Shown here: piece by piece, positions 1-12,000 of the stretch
Numbering within the stretch: position 1 is the stretch's first letter
Layout: each line of letters begins with the position of its first letter
Origin: Apostichopus californicus
Taxonomy: Eukaryota > Echinodermata > Holothuroidea > Aspidochirotida > Stichopodidae
Direction: 5' to 3'
DNA length: 25,158 bases
NCBI GenBank assembly: GCA_020650975.1
Contig: JAIPMN010007219.1
Location: 1 to 25,158, forward strand
Translations under genes and position numbers: made by a program
Notes under the pieces: model-generated
The model's input: the letters and a program-made list of their open reading frames with translations, nothing else
What the model was told of the DNA's origin: nothing
Database searches by the model: none

Positions 1-57
1 AATTACACCTGGGAAACATTTTTTTTAGAAGTAAATTAACATCACCATTGTACACTT

Positions 58-195
58 TTGTCGCACCAAATTGCATCTGAGGGCATTCAGCAATATAAAA
101 TTTTCCAAAGGGGAGGGGGGCACCCCCTCCCCCATATCACTCTAATGCCACTTTGGCCCCTCCCAAACAAAGGCCCTGGATCCGCCAGTGCTTGT
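58..195. repeat. Degenerate interspersed repeat with G/C hairpin
   Basis: GGGGAGGGGG (110-119) and CCCCCTCCCC (123-132) form a perfect 10-bp inverted repeat around a 3-base loop. The following CCCTGGATCCGCCAGTGC resembles words in dispersed repeats of marine invertebrates. That family assignment is from memory and weak. Confidence 0.45.
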
Positions 196-564
196 AACCT
201 ATTTATGCCAAGGGATATTCCTGGCTCTCTAAACCCCTGTCTAAACCCATGTCAGTTTTTGTTTTGGTTTGGTTGGTTTTCAGCCAGCTTTGAGATGGGT
301 TTTTGCTATGCTAGGTGGTTGGTTGTTAAAATGTATTTTATTAATCAGCACACATAGCTTCAAACTCCTATAATGCATATGGAATTTTTTTTATTTTAAT
401 AATTTTTATTTTGTCTCAAACCCCTGAATTTGCATAATGTTGTTTTATTGTAAAACAATAAGTTGAAATACATTTCTAAAATCTACACATTCTTTCATTT
501 TGTTTTTGGTGGAAGAAGTCATGTGCCAGTTATGAGACAACTGGTGGGTTCCCTGAGCACATCC

Positions 565-625
565 ATTACCTCCACACACATAAACACACACGTACATAAA
601 CACACACATACACACCCACACAAAG
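565..625. repeat. CA-rich microsatellite, imperfect
   Basis: Interrupted (CA)n with ACACACATAAACACACACGT words. It creates opposing valine/cysteine-rich frames that are not genes. Confidence 0.85.
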
Positions 626-1965
626 TAGTAAAGTGAATAAGGAGTGAACAAGGCGGATACTTTTTGAAAGTTTTTATTTCCTGTTTTATGTGAATACAGC
701 TTACACATTGGACGGATTCCCTGCATGTTAACTCCTGTATAGGTTTACATTCATACTTACATATGTACATACACGCTTACATACATACACAAAGTGACAT
801 CTACAACAGAACTATAAGCCTAGTTTGCTACATCTTTCTTTCATCCAAACCTGAAGCCTTTTCCAAGCCATGGCCCCCAGGACACTACAGTAAAGTGCAG
901 ATCATTAGTTTCAAGTTAAAACTTTGGCATACTATATTACACACAAGTTTTTTGTTTTTTAGCCTTTTTTTTCTTGTTCTGTTCATTTTGTATTCCATTT
1001 GATGACTACTTTTGTAACAAACAGTTTCTAGGTAACAGATTGTTAGAATCACATGGAAACATTGAATACCTGCTAATAAACCATTCTTCAGCACAAGAAA
1101 AATAAATAAAATCACTTGATTTTGTTTGCTAAATATATGGTATAAGGAACTCCCTGACACATAAGTTTGATATCATTTTTACAGTAATTTTGTATGCACA
1201 ATACTCAAAAAGTAATTTAACTGCATGGTTTCAAAACTGGACGTTATCCAGTCATACTATTGCCAAAGAAAAAATTCCTTTGGTCAGATCTCTCTTCGAT
1301 TGACTTACTGAAGTAACAAACAAAGCCATAGATACTAAATTTCACAAGTATTACAGAAGAACTACACAACCGAAACTACGCAAGCCGTGTAGACTTGATT
1401 TTTGGTCCGAGGAATACAAATACCCTGATATTTCAATATTAGTTTACAAAAGGCAATCTAGTTATGAACACTAATACAGTTATATAGATTTGGCTCATAG
1501 GTGGTACAGGGATTACAGGCAAAGTTCACTTTGAATACAAACACCTTAGACTGCTCAAAAGAATTGTAACTACAAGTATAAGACACAGTTAGTGGCTCTT
1601 CAAGTAACCTATATGTGCTACTGCTGCCCTCAAAATCTTACCCTTCATCCCTTACCCAAACCCCCTTCTCCCCCACCCCCTCCCCCCACCCCTTGCATCC
1701 TCAAAAACATTGTCCTTATCAAACTTGGAAAACTTTCTATACTACACTGCCTCATATTATGGAGTTCTTATGTACAAGATATGCATATTGATGAAGTTAT
1801 ATTTGTGCATTGTGTTACAAAATGAGCATACACAGACAAAACAGTTTGAACATGACAGCCGAAGATGCATAGAATAGGATTACTGGCCAAAAGTCCTGCA
1901 CCTTGGTGCAGCAACAATATCCAAATGATACTGTCAGATTTCAATACCTAACAGATAAAAGTAGC

Positions 1966-2380
1966 GGTAACAGTAACTAGGGATAATAGTAACTAGGGAT
2001 AATAGGAAGTAGGGATAATAGTAACTAGGGATAATAGTAACTAGGGGTAGCAATAACTAGGGATAATAGTAACTAGGGATAGCAATAACTAGGGATATAA
2101 GTAACAACTGGGTGACACTAACAAGGAATAGCAGTAAGTTAAGGATAAGAGTAACTAAGGAGAGCAGTAACTAGGGATAACAGTAACAAGGGATAGTAGT
2201 AACTAGGGGTAACAATAACAAGGAATAGCAGTAACTAGGGGTAACAGTAACTAGGGATAACAATAACGTAACTAGGGGTAACAATAACAAGGAATAGCAG
2301 TAACTAGGGGTAACAGTAACTAGGGATAACAGTAACAAGGGATAGCAGTAACTAGGGATAATAATACAAGTAGGTAACAG
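1966..2380. repeat. 16-bp minisatellite, about 25 copies
   Basis: The unit is close to AGTAACTAGGGATAAC/T. Units vary (AACAAGGAATAGCAGT, AACTAGGGGTAACAAT). The block starting at 2201 recurs at 2270, giving a 69-bp higher-order period on top of the 16-bp unit. Confidence 0.93.
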
Positions 2381-2940
2381 TTGCTTTAAGCTCAGTGTTC
2401 TCAATGAAGCTTAGAGACTATCAAAAGGTCCTCAAAGGGCAGTCACTAGTCAGTTACTTTGGTAAATGCTAGTCTTGGAAAAATCTTCATGAAAGTCACT
2501 CATTGTTCAGTACATTAGTGAGTACATTGTTCCCATTTCAACACAAAGAAGTATTTCCATGCGGCTGCAATGGCCTGCTGATTATTAACCTAATCACTTG
2601 AAGAAAAGAAATTAACAATAATGCATTGATTTCTAACTTCAAATCTCTCCAGTCCTCAAGTGAACTGGTTTTAGGTCTAAACCTGGCGCCTTCAAAAATA
2701 CAGTCTAACAGACCGATCTGACTTCCTTTACATGTCAACACCCTTTCCTGACACATATGCAAAATAGGCACCATATTACAATTAAATAAAATGCAATACT
2801 AGCATCTTTTAATAGTTGCTTTTAAAAGCTAAGTCACATGTTAAAAATATCAGACTTCTGTTCAAAGACAGAGTTACATGAGGTTAACACAAAAATGTAG
2901 AAAAATGCAAAAGATAAATTATAAAAGGCCTCTTCCACCA

Positions 2941-2963
2941 CCCCCCCCCCCCCCCCCCCCCCC
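2941..2963 (+). repeat. Poly-C tract (23 C)
   Basis: An uninterrupted run of 23 C, flanked by more C-rich sequence to about 2970. On the minus strand this is a G run able to form quadruplex DNA. Length is likely polymorphic or uncertain in assembly. Confidence 0.9.
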
Positions 2964-4715
2964 TCCTCCCATTCATCACCTCACCCCTATAATATGAATT
3001 AAAATGATATAAAGATGAATACAATTATCACAGTTCCACTTGGGTATTAAGCATTGATTTGGCACTTTAATTTGCATGAATTCCCCCTGAAAATATATAC
3101 AATTAAAAAACAAGTAACAAAAATATAAACTTGTATCATATTCTTTGAATTAAAAATCAAAGAGTAACGTTAAAATGGAATTTACATCAAATGTTTCTAA
3201 CTGCATTATACAATAAAAAAAACCCAGCAATAATGAATCTACATTACACGATAAAAAAGTCAGAAATAAAATCAAAACAATTCATTATTTGAAGATATAT
3301 TTGCTGATTTTATGTTTGAAAAACGTTTGAAGAGGGTCCATTTCAGTACTTATAAAGTTGCTAAGACAGTGGGTGTATACTGTTATTTTTGCCCCTCTCT
3401 CTCGCGAGTACAGCATAAGGTACGGCCATTTTGGAATAACAAGGCTAGATGAAGTGATGTTTTTACCATATTTCATCTGAATCATCCATTCATGTGATGT
3501 CTTAAGGAATGTCTTTACAGTATGCAAGTTAATAATGAAAGATACACTTACTTCTAGTTCACAAAGTGTTGGAATTCAGAGATAGTTTAGTCAGGGCAGT
3601 TGGTAACTAACTTATAAAGTTAAATAAAGGTGTCTTCTTGAATACAATGATTAGTAACATATACACTTCACTACCCATACTCCTCAACACAAACATTTTC
3701 TAGGAAACATATGTCTTTGGCTTTTCACAGGAAAATTAAAGAATATTGTAAAAAATAAGAGGTATCAATAGGCCACATAGTAAAACAGGAAGACATGACG
3801 TTACCGATAAATTTGTTGAAAACAGTATCGACATAATCGAACGGCCTAAAATAACATTGCTTGCTATATACTGTAATCCTAAAATGTTATTGTCCTTTCT
3901 TAACCTCTGTATCGGCTAAGACAAACACAAATACATTTAGTTCTGAATGCACAAATAACCATACTTCTGACATATTATAACAGAAAATGCATCCAATCTG
4001 AATTGAGGTTTTATATACAGTACTGCACATTGATAGTTTGGGTTTTGTCTATGTTTTGATTCTTCTCTTTCCATATTAAGCCATATAGTGACAGATAAGT
4101 AAAGTTAGCTGGAAATTAACATCACAAATCACCACTGTTCTTCAGTAAATGCTTCATCCACATCTGTTATTCCCCTCAGGATCCCCCTCCCACTTGCCCT
4201 CCTAACACACCCTATCCAAGGTTATTTTGTATTACAGTATATATTCATCTTTATCTCTTTGGTATTTGGTTGCAATATTATGATACATTACAAGATGGAA
4301 ATTAAAGAAAATTGACAAGTTTAACCCAAATGTCACCTGTTCAACATAATTTAGGAGTCCTTAGAACCTTCTTAAAGCAAGAAACTAATTCACTATGGAA
4401 ATTGCTTCCTCAATTTTTGCAGGAATACAAGTGCAATATTCAGTTAATAGTTGTAAGTAACTATTTCATTTCATCCTGTCCCTTTGTTTTTCTGCTATCA
4501 CGGTTAGTTTCGTTGATAAACTTTTAAGTTCATCCATCTACATTGCTCTCAACCCTCAACTATTTTCCCTTTCCTATATTATAAATTGAATTCATTTAAT
4601 TTCATCTAAAAACATCACTTGTTTTGGTAACATCCATTTATTTCTTCCATTTCTCCAGCTTTCATTTTATATTTGATCTGCACACTTCAATTTTCAGTGT
4701 TACTTCTCTACTGTA

Positions 4716-4721
4716 TTTATT
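4716..4721 (-). terminator. Candidate SAPCD polyadenylation signal AATAAA
   Basis: The plus strand reads TTTATT here, giving AATAAA on the gene's strand about 50 bp beyond the end of the minisatellite. It is the first canonical hexamer after the stop codon that I found. If used, the 3' UTR would be about 1.2 kb and almost entirely minisatellite. Another AATAAA is at 4642-4637, so longer transcripts are possible. Confidence 0.5.
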
Positions 4722-4768
4722 ATTATTTTTGCCAGCACTTTAATTTTGCTCTATGAATACTTAACATA

Positions 4769-5877
4769 TTTTGACATATATCCTGTCTATGCACGCACAG
4801 ATACTACTTTTTGACAGATATCCTGTCTATGCAGACACCGATACTACTTTTGGCCAGATATCCTGGCTATGCACACACCGATACTACTTTTTGACAGATA
4901 TCCTGTCTATGCAAACACCGATACTACTTTTTGGCAGATAACCTGTCTATGCACGCACCGATACTACTTTTTGACAGAGATCCTGTCTATGCACACACCG
5001 ATACTACGTTTTGACAGATATCCTGTCTATGCACACACCGATACTACTTTTTGACAGACATCCTGTCTATGCACACACCGATACTACTTTTTGACAGATA
5101 ACCTGTCTATGCACACACCGATACTACTTTTGACATATATCCTGTCTATGCACACACAGATACTACTTTTGACATATATCCTGTCTATGCACACACAGAT
5201 ACTACTTTTGACATATATATCCTGTCTATGCACACACAGATACTACTTTTGACATATATATCCTGTCTATGCACACACCGATACTACTCTTTGACAGACA
5301 TCCTGTCTATGCACACACCGATACTACTCTTTGACAGATATCCTGTCTATGCACACACCGATACTACTCTTTGACAGATATCCTGTCTATGCACACACCG
5401 ATACTTCTTTTGACAGATATCTTGTCTATGCACACACCGATACTACTTTTTGATATCCTGTCTATGCACACACCGATACTACTTTTTGACAGATATCCTG
5501 TCTATGCACACACCGATACTACTTTTTGACAGATATCCTGTCTATGCACACACCGATACTTCTTTTTGACAGATATCCTGTCTATGCACACACCGATACT
5601 ACTCATTGACAGATATCCTGTCTATGCACACACCGATACTACTCATTGACAGATATCCTGTCTATGCACACACCGATACTACTTTTTGACAGACATCCTG
5701 TGTCAGACATCGATACTGCTTTTTGACAGATATCCTGTCTATGCACACACCGATACTACTTTTTGACAGACATACGGCTATGCACACACCGATACTACTT
5801 TTTGACAGATATCCAGTCTATGCACACACCGATACTACTTTTGGCAGATATCCTGTCTATGCACACACCGATTCTAC
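4769..5877. repeat. 40-bp minisatellite, about 28 copies, at the SAPCD 3' end
   Basis: Head-to-tail copies of a 40-bp unit with plus-strand core GACAGATATCCTGTCTATGC followed by acacaccgatactacttttt. Unit boundaries repeat every 39-42 bp, and 28 copies can be counted by eye. Copies diverge by a few substitutions; one near 5700 is scrambled and one near 5455 has a small deletion. The core holds a 5-bp inverted repeat (GACAG/CTGTC, loop ATATC). The array is contiguous, with no unique spacers. On the gene's strand it begins at the stop codon and would be transcribed as 3' UTR. Confidence 0.96.
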
Positions 5878-6002
5878 AACAGTGTTGCGTTATCTGAATG
5901 CTCCCTGCTGCGAGGCCGGCTACGACCTTCGAACAGCTGACGAATGAGGGCAGACTTCTCTTTCTCCAATGACGTTATTCTGTCACTTTTCAATGATACT
6001 TC
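5874..6002 (-). CDS. SAPCD2: SAPCD exon 6 (C-terminal helix and stop)
   Basis: Acceptor TTTTGTTCACAG| precedes 6002. It codes residues 653-694, including ITSLEKEKSALIRQLFEGR, typical of the SAPCD C-terminus, then a basic RSRPRSR tail and TAG at 5876-5874. The last three residues, TLL, fit a class I PDZ ligand (S/T-x-hydrophobic). The stop codon lies in the first, diverged copy of the adjoining 40-bp minisatellite. Confidence 0.9.
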   Translation of the reverse strand, partial: EVSLKSDRITSLEKEKSALIRQLFEGRSRPRSREHSDNATLL

Positions 6003-9000
6003 CTGTGAACAAAATTAGAAATGCAAAAAACTCAATTTGATTTATTAAGAAAAAACAAACAAGGAAAGAATATAACACACATAACCTGAGTTAACCTTTT
6101 CCTAACTCCAGTTACAAAGCATAATTACAAATAATTCACAATTTTAATATAATTATTCTTTCAATCCTCTCATATTTACATCTTTCCAATCGTCCCATTG
6201 CTGATACTATTTTTACACAAGTACTTCACATACATAATGAGATTTCGATCGTGTACATTACATCATCGGACAGAAATACTGAGTGAGAACCACATCATGT
6301 ACAAGTACAAGTAAGAGTACAAGATGAATTGATATTAGTATGGAATACAAGTATTACTAAAAGGCTCCAAGGGTGAGTAGAAGTATTTAATCTATCACTA
6401 GTAACTATATCACATATCTCCATTATACAGAGTACATGTATGAGTACATATCCACAAGTGTGAGTACAAGCACAGATATTACAAAGCCAGAATAAGAGTA
6501 CAACTATATATCCACTAAGTCTGTCATCAAGAAATGTAACTCCAAAATAACTCAAGGTTATTGACACTGTCATCAATTATCAACTAGCATCCCTTAAAAT
6601 CACAGGGAAATAACAAGAAAATTGTCAAAAATGTCTATATGTTAAAATCTAAAAGATTTTTGCTTTTGCCTTACCTGAGTGAGTTTTTTGTTCTGATCTT
6701 TCAATTTGTTAACGAGAGGACTTTTCTCATCTGGTAGAGCGGGTCTCTGTGGCATGGCAAGATTCATGTGATCTGGAAAAGCCTGTGATTGGAGGGAAAA
6801 AAAAAAGATTTAAAGTAATAGGATCTATTTTGGTCTTGGGGCAAAATGAAATCGTAAAGATTTATTGAGATAACACTCAAGTCATACAGACTGCTTAAAG
6901 TTACCCAAAGGTTCCTATTTTTTCTGGATCTGCCGGTTGAATTCCCTCTGACCTTCTAAAAAGTACTGCATTAACTTGTAGATAGTAGAACTATTCAGAG
7001 AATGATAAAAAATGTATTTTCTATGAAAAATTGATGGATTTCACTACCAAATCAAAGCAGTTTCAATACGATTGCATCAGAGATTTGATTAGTTATCACG
7101 ATACATTTCAAATGTTTGAACATTTCTGTGACATTAAAATCTTCATTGCTTGCACCATGTTCCTCTGGACGCTTCAATTTCTGACACCCTGTACAAACCT
7201 TTCTCCCCTCTCCCATCCCTGTGGCTTCCACCCCCTACCACAACCACCCCAACCCTTCACAGCCTATACATCATTAATGTTCAACAAGTGACATCAGTCA
7301 CATTACCTCTGTGCTGTTCATCAGAGCCCGCATCTGGCGATTGATTTCCATGATCCTGGTCGTCCGATAAACCACCTTATCTTGATGGCTACGACTGTTC
7401 ATATCCTGAAGAATTTAAAGAAACATGAAAAACAATAATATTCAATAAATTGCCAACTTTCCAGCTTGTCTTTAAGTAATTTCCATATAAAATATAAAAG
7501 TATCTTAGTTTGTCAAATGATTATATATTTGCTCATGTGAACTATCGAATATATGAGATATCGTCAACAGTGCCAAATCCTTGTGAATCTGTTTGGAAAA
7601 GTGTCGCAAAATTGTTGCAAATTTCTATATCACTGACAGGCTGTCAGCCTTTATCTGGTTTGAACTTTCAAAAATCAGAGCGTACAAACCTTAGAATTTT
7701 ACACGCATGTCTGTGACAGCACAATTAATTAACTCTACCTCCTCCTCCACCCCTCCCCCCAATCCTCCTCCTTTCCTACACCATGTTTCTTCCCTGACCT
7801 CCTTCTCTGATACAAATTATTTGAATAACAAAAGTGGTTCTTTGTTTCTAAGTAACACAAAGAACAACTTGAAAGAATCAACGTTGCAGTACTGCATTCC
7901 ATTCTGTAGTGTAACAAAGATAACCACCATTACGAGGTTGCAAAGCTTTCTCCGCATCAGTTCTTCCATTAATCCCCCCCCCCCCAATTCCCCACCATCC
8001 ACCCCTTCCACTCACCTTGCCAGAAATGAGCTGATGTTGCTGTTCTTTTATTCGCAGTAGTTCCTCCTTGTACCAACTCCTACACTTGTCTAACAGATCC
8101 AGGCCCTGGTGTAGCACGTCCCTCTCTTGTTCCAAATCTTTCATACGTTTCAGCTGGTGGAAAAAAAGTGCTAAAAAGTTCAGTTTTGACTCATATTGTG
8201 GGAGATAATTTACTTTCTTTCAGTGGTAATCTATGAAGCACAGTAAATACAATTCACTTTGTCACCAGAAGTGAATCTTTAAAAACTCAGTACAAACTAT
8301 ATATTGAGGTAAACAATCAAAGTTCTGTGATCATAGCATACTTTAAAGTCTATGAAATTTGAATATCATAAATATAAATATAAAAGCAAGAAAAGAAAAA
8401 ACAGATTTTGATTCCTACAAAAATTGCAAAATAAAATACATCTTTTTTATTTTACATGAACAATTTTGATGATGGTTTAAATTCATATTCAGAGCACTCC
8501 ACTGTCCTTTTTCTCAGGACTGTAAATGTCTTCAATCTTGACAAGTTGACAGGAAAAATCATGAGAGGGGGAGGGGGGCAGGGTGGATTTCATTTTTAAA
8601 CAACATTTACTAACTCATTCGTGTAATCCTAAAGGCACACATTTTTTCCCCAGTTCTAGAATACAGCACTACTACTGAATAATATGAAATTCCCTGAAAA
8701 AAATTTAGCAGATCAAAGCCATTTCATAAACTCAAATAATGAGAATCAAATAACTGATGTGTTGACGAAGAGGATAAATTTTCGAGCCATGGTTATCAAA
8801 ATCCACAGTTGATAGCCCGAATTCTGTCCAAGAAAAAATTAACTTATTGATCTCTATAAGTTACTGTTCATAGTTCTTCTTCACAAATGACAGTCCTAAC
8901 TCTTATATGGTGTCTCAGTCTAAACATCTTGAATGTTTCAAGTTAGCCTACATGCCGATACACATGTGCTAATATGACCAATTCAAACTATTATCCTGCC

Positions 9001-12000
9001 CTCATTTTATTATGTTACAGAATTGTTTTTTAAAAGACACTAAAGATTGAAAATAAAGGGATATTAAACACTAAAAGGAAGTTAAAAGCTCCCACATTCC
9101 TTATTTGAGATTTTACTACAATGAGCAAGCCTACTTGTGGTCACAAAATTGCTTACATTTTATTAATGCAGAATACCTTAATTCTGTTACTGTATTTATC
9201 TTGTCCAACCCATAGAGCTAACAGTAATGTATTTGTTCACTGTACCTACTGTACAGTACAGGACCTTTAGGATATGATGACTTCATAATTAGTACACATT
9301 AGTGAGTCATGCGTATGACTCAGCAAACCATTTGTTAGTTCAGCAAATTAATCAATAACAAGTCAATACTTTTGCTACTAAACTTGAACACTAGTCAGGC
9401 AGAAAATCAATGTTTAATTTAAGGCAAATGAAATGCTAATCAGCATCTGCATCATTCAAATTAAAACTGACCAATGATACGAGTTTAGATAACTCAAAGA
9501 GTGCATCATGTAGCTTTGACTCAAATTAACCAATTATATAGCTTCAAAAAGATATTTCAAGCTGATGTCATGTACTATAGTACATGGACAAAAAGTTTTT
9601 TTTAAATATTTTCAAATATATATTCTATCAGGACCAAGCAGTTTTTTTTCTCCAGATCTATCTAAAATTTTTACATGGATTAAAGAAATTTAGGGATCAA
9701 AAGAATTTTGGAGATTAAAAGAATTCAACAAACTACTTAAATTATTGGTAATGGAAAAAACTGAAAATCTACAAGACTTTAAGCTAGAAGATACAGCTCT
9801 GACATTCTATAACAAAGCCCAAACGACACAACTAAACCTAAAGAGGATTCGCAGAGAGTATTGATTGGGTTACAAACAGACCGTTGTCCAGACAGGTGAA
9901 GCAAACAACAGACTTTACATATATCAGCTGGGGTACGCTGATGGCTTTGTTCGGTTCATTGATATCTAACACACTGGGCTGTGCAAGGACTTACTACATT
10001 ATTTACAATGACGTTACCCATTGATTAGCAACAGACGGGAACATACTATGTAAATAGGCCCAAGTAAACAACAACAGGGTGATTGCATAACACAGTCTAC
10101 TGCACTGGAGAACATGCACTGGGTGCCAGACAAAGAGAGTAATTTAGGTTTGACTTTAATTGGAAGTCTTGAAATTAGTTCTTATAGCATACAGTAGCTT
10201 GAAATCACAAAGCCCTAAGTTTAATGCTCACAGTACAAATGGCCATTAATTACTAAATAGCAAGCTTAGAGTATGTTTGGAGGGAGTTGGGCGGGGAGTT
10301 GGGCGGTGTTATGGACTGCAGGAGTTTGGGAAGGACATACTGCAGTCTGAAGGACAAATCAATTGTGGTCATCAGGACATCTTCAATTTTTATTGAAACA
10401 AGATCAGAGCATTTTTGTAAAGCGCCTAGAGGCCTTTTGGTATTTGGCGCAATATTAAGAACTTATTTATTATTATTATTTACCCCCAGCAGTGATGTTG
10501 AACAAGAGCATCAGAGCATCCCATTTTTAAATCCCATTTTTCTGGCAAAATTCTACCCTTGTGTGCACCCAGACCTACTTGTACATTACAGTGCTACACA
10601 TGGAAGGAAAAAGAAAAAAGAAAAAAAAATGAAACCTTTCTGGATGCTACTGTAATATAATACTTACTGTTGATTGACAAAGTAGCTTGTACAAGTTTGT
10701 TATGAACTGTAGGATACATATCTGTGGTTGTCTTTTTCACACCAAATTGTTTCCTCAGGTGAGAAATAATTGTGTGAAGACTTAGCCTTTAGTCTTCACT
10801 GACACGTACAACACATTGATCTTAACACTTTGCACTTAATAGTATATAATAAAGCAAACCGACCCAGAATTGCTTAGTTTTTTGCCCCTTTCTTTCAGAT
10901 GTTATCGGTGAATTTCTCACGTTATCTGTACCCAATGGTTGTGATAGCCCATTAAAGCGACGGGGTTTCACATAGCATTTACTGTATGTGTAGAACAGTA
11001 TTGACCTCCAATGGCTATTGTACCAAATTACTAGAGAAAAGGGAAGGGGTGTGGTGGAAAGCATTTCAACCAAAAATGTACAGTAAGGCTACTAAGGCAG
11101 ATGTACACAGACTGTTGAATTGTATTTTTATTCAGTTAAATACCACCCATATAATTGGACACATAAATGCATTTACCCTCAATACAATTTTTTTTTATTG
11201 TAAAGTAGAAAAGGTATTGCAATATTGTAAAATATTCTGAATGTTTCATAATAAATCTGCATTGTGTCTCCTATGTACATTTACAGTATAAGTGGGCGTC
11301 ACTTCTCATGACACATGAATGAGGTATGTCTACAACAGCAACTGAGATAAAACAGGGACCTCTCTTACCACAGGCCTCACTGACTAACAAACCACAACAA
11401 TGTACACATTTATATATAAATTACACAGGGCTACAGTATGTACTGAACATATATACCTTCCACTTCCCCTCTCCATAATACTGTAGTTATATTTGTATGT
11501 TATAAATTTATGTTGTAACCCATTTTAGTGTGTTATGTGTTATACAGTGTAATACCCTAGATGTATTTAATACAAACATGTGTGTTTTATAGTACGTACT
11601 ACTCCTAGAAGTTTTTTCAAAGATTTAAGCTTAAAAGTAGATTTTTGGGGTTGATTTCAGTGGCCAATTTTCTTAATTCTGTACGATACAAAAGTCCATT
11701 AATAAAATTCATTAAATAGATTCATATTCAAAGGTGCCATTTTAACTTTGATGGTGGACTTATAAATTAAGAAAAGAATAGAAAAAAATCCAAATTGTTG
11801 ACCAGGGACAAACAGCCGTATGAAGTTGTCAATTTAAATGTTTTTTATCTAGTGAAACGGGTGATAGAAATACATTTTTATGATCTACGTAGGTTAGTAA
11901 CAAAACACCCACTGGCTGTTTTATTATCATTAGCATACGGGCAGATCTACTGCTGTGAACAACACACTGCTTATAATGCACATTGGTACAGAATATCCAA

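Larger units (their letters stand above)
1..4700. other. Gene-poor region downstream of SAPCD
   Basis: No exon with recognisable protein content or consistent splicing was seen on either strand. The region is AT-rich and contains a GC-rich inverted repeat (110-132), CA-rich repeats (565-625), a 16-bp minisatellite (1966-2380) and poly-C (2941-2963). It could be intergenic, or an extended 3' UTR of SAPCD or of a gene outside the window. Confidence 0.65.

Noticed and set aside
58..357. 99-codon open frame
   Set aside because: It runs through a G/C hairpin and repeat-like sequence and starts from a non-ATG codon. No protein family is recognised.
1966..2380. I-SceI-like TAGGGATAACAG words and telomere-like TAGGG
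   Set aside because: They match only part of the homing-endonuclease site and recur because the 16-bp unit recurs. The TTAGGG telomere hexamer is not repeated here.
2171..2404. 77-codon minus-strand frame rich in Leu, Tyr, Cys and Pro
   Set aside because: It is the 16-bp minisatellite read in one frame, with no independent protein signal.
4769..5877. CRISPR-like repeat array
   Set aside because: Units are contiguous with no unique spacers, units diverge freely, and the DNA is eukaryotic.
4869..5947. Open frames of 61-74 codons reading MHTPILLFDRYPVYA-like repeats
   Set aside because: They are translations of the 40-bp minisatellite. The unit length is not a multiple of three, so the peptide periodicity is an artefact.
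7735..8060. Pro/Ser-rich 117-codon plus-strand frame and its minus-strand partners
   Set aside because: They are read from C-rich intronic tracts and from the antisense of SAPCD exon 3.
10287..10655. 122-codon open frame
   Set aside because: It overlaps the LINE 3' tail and A-rich DNA. Its composition is not protein-like and it shows no family motif.
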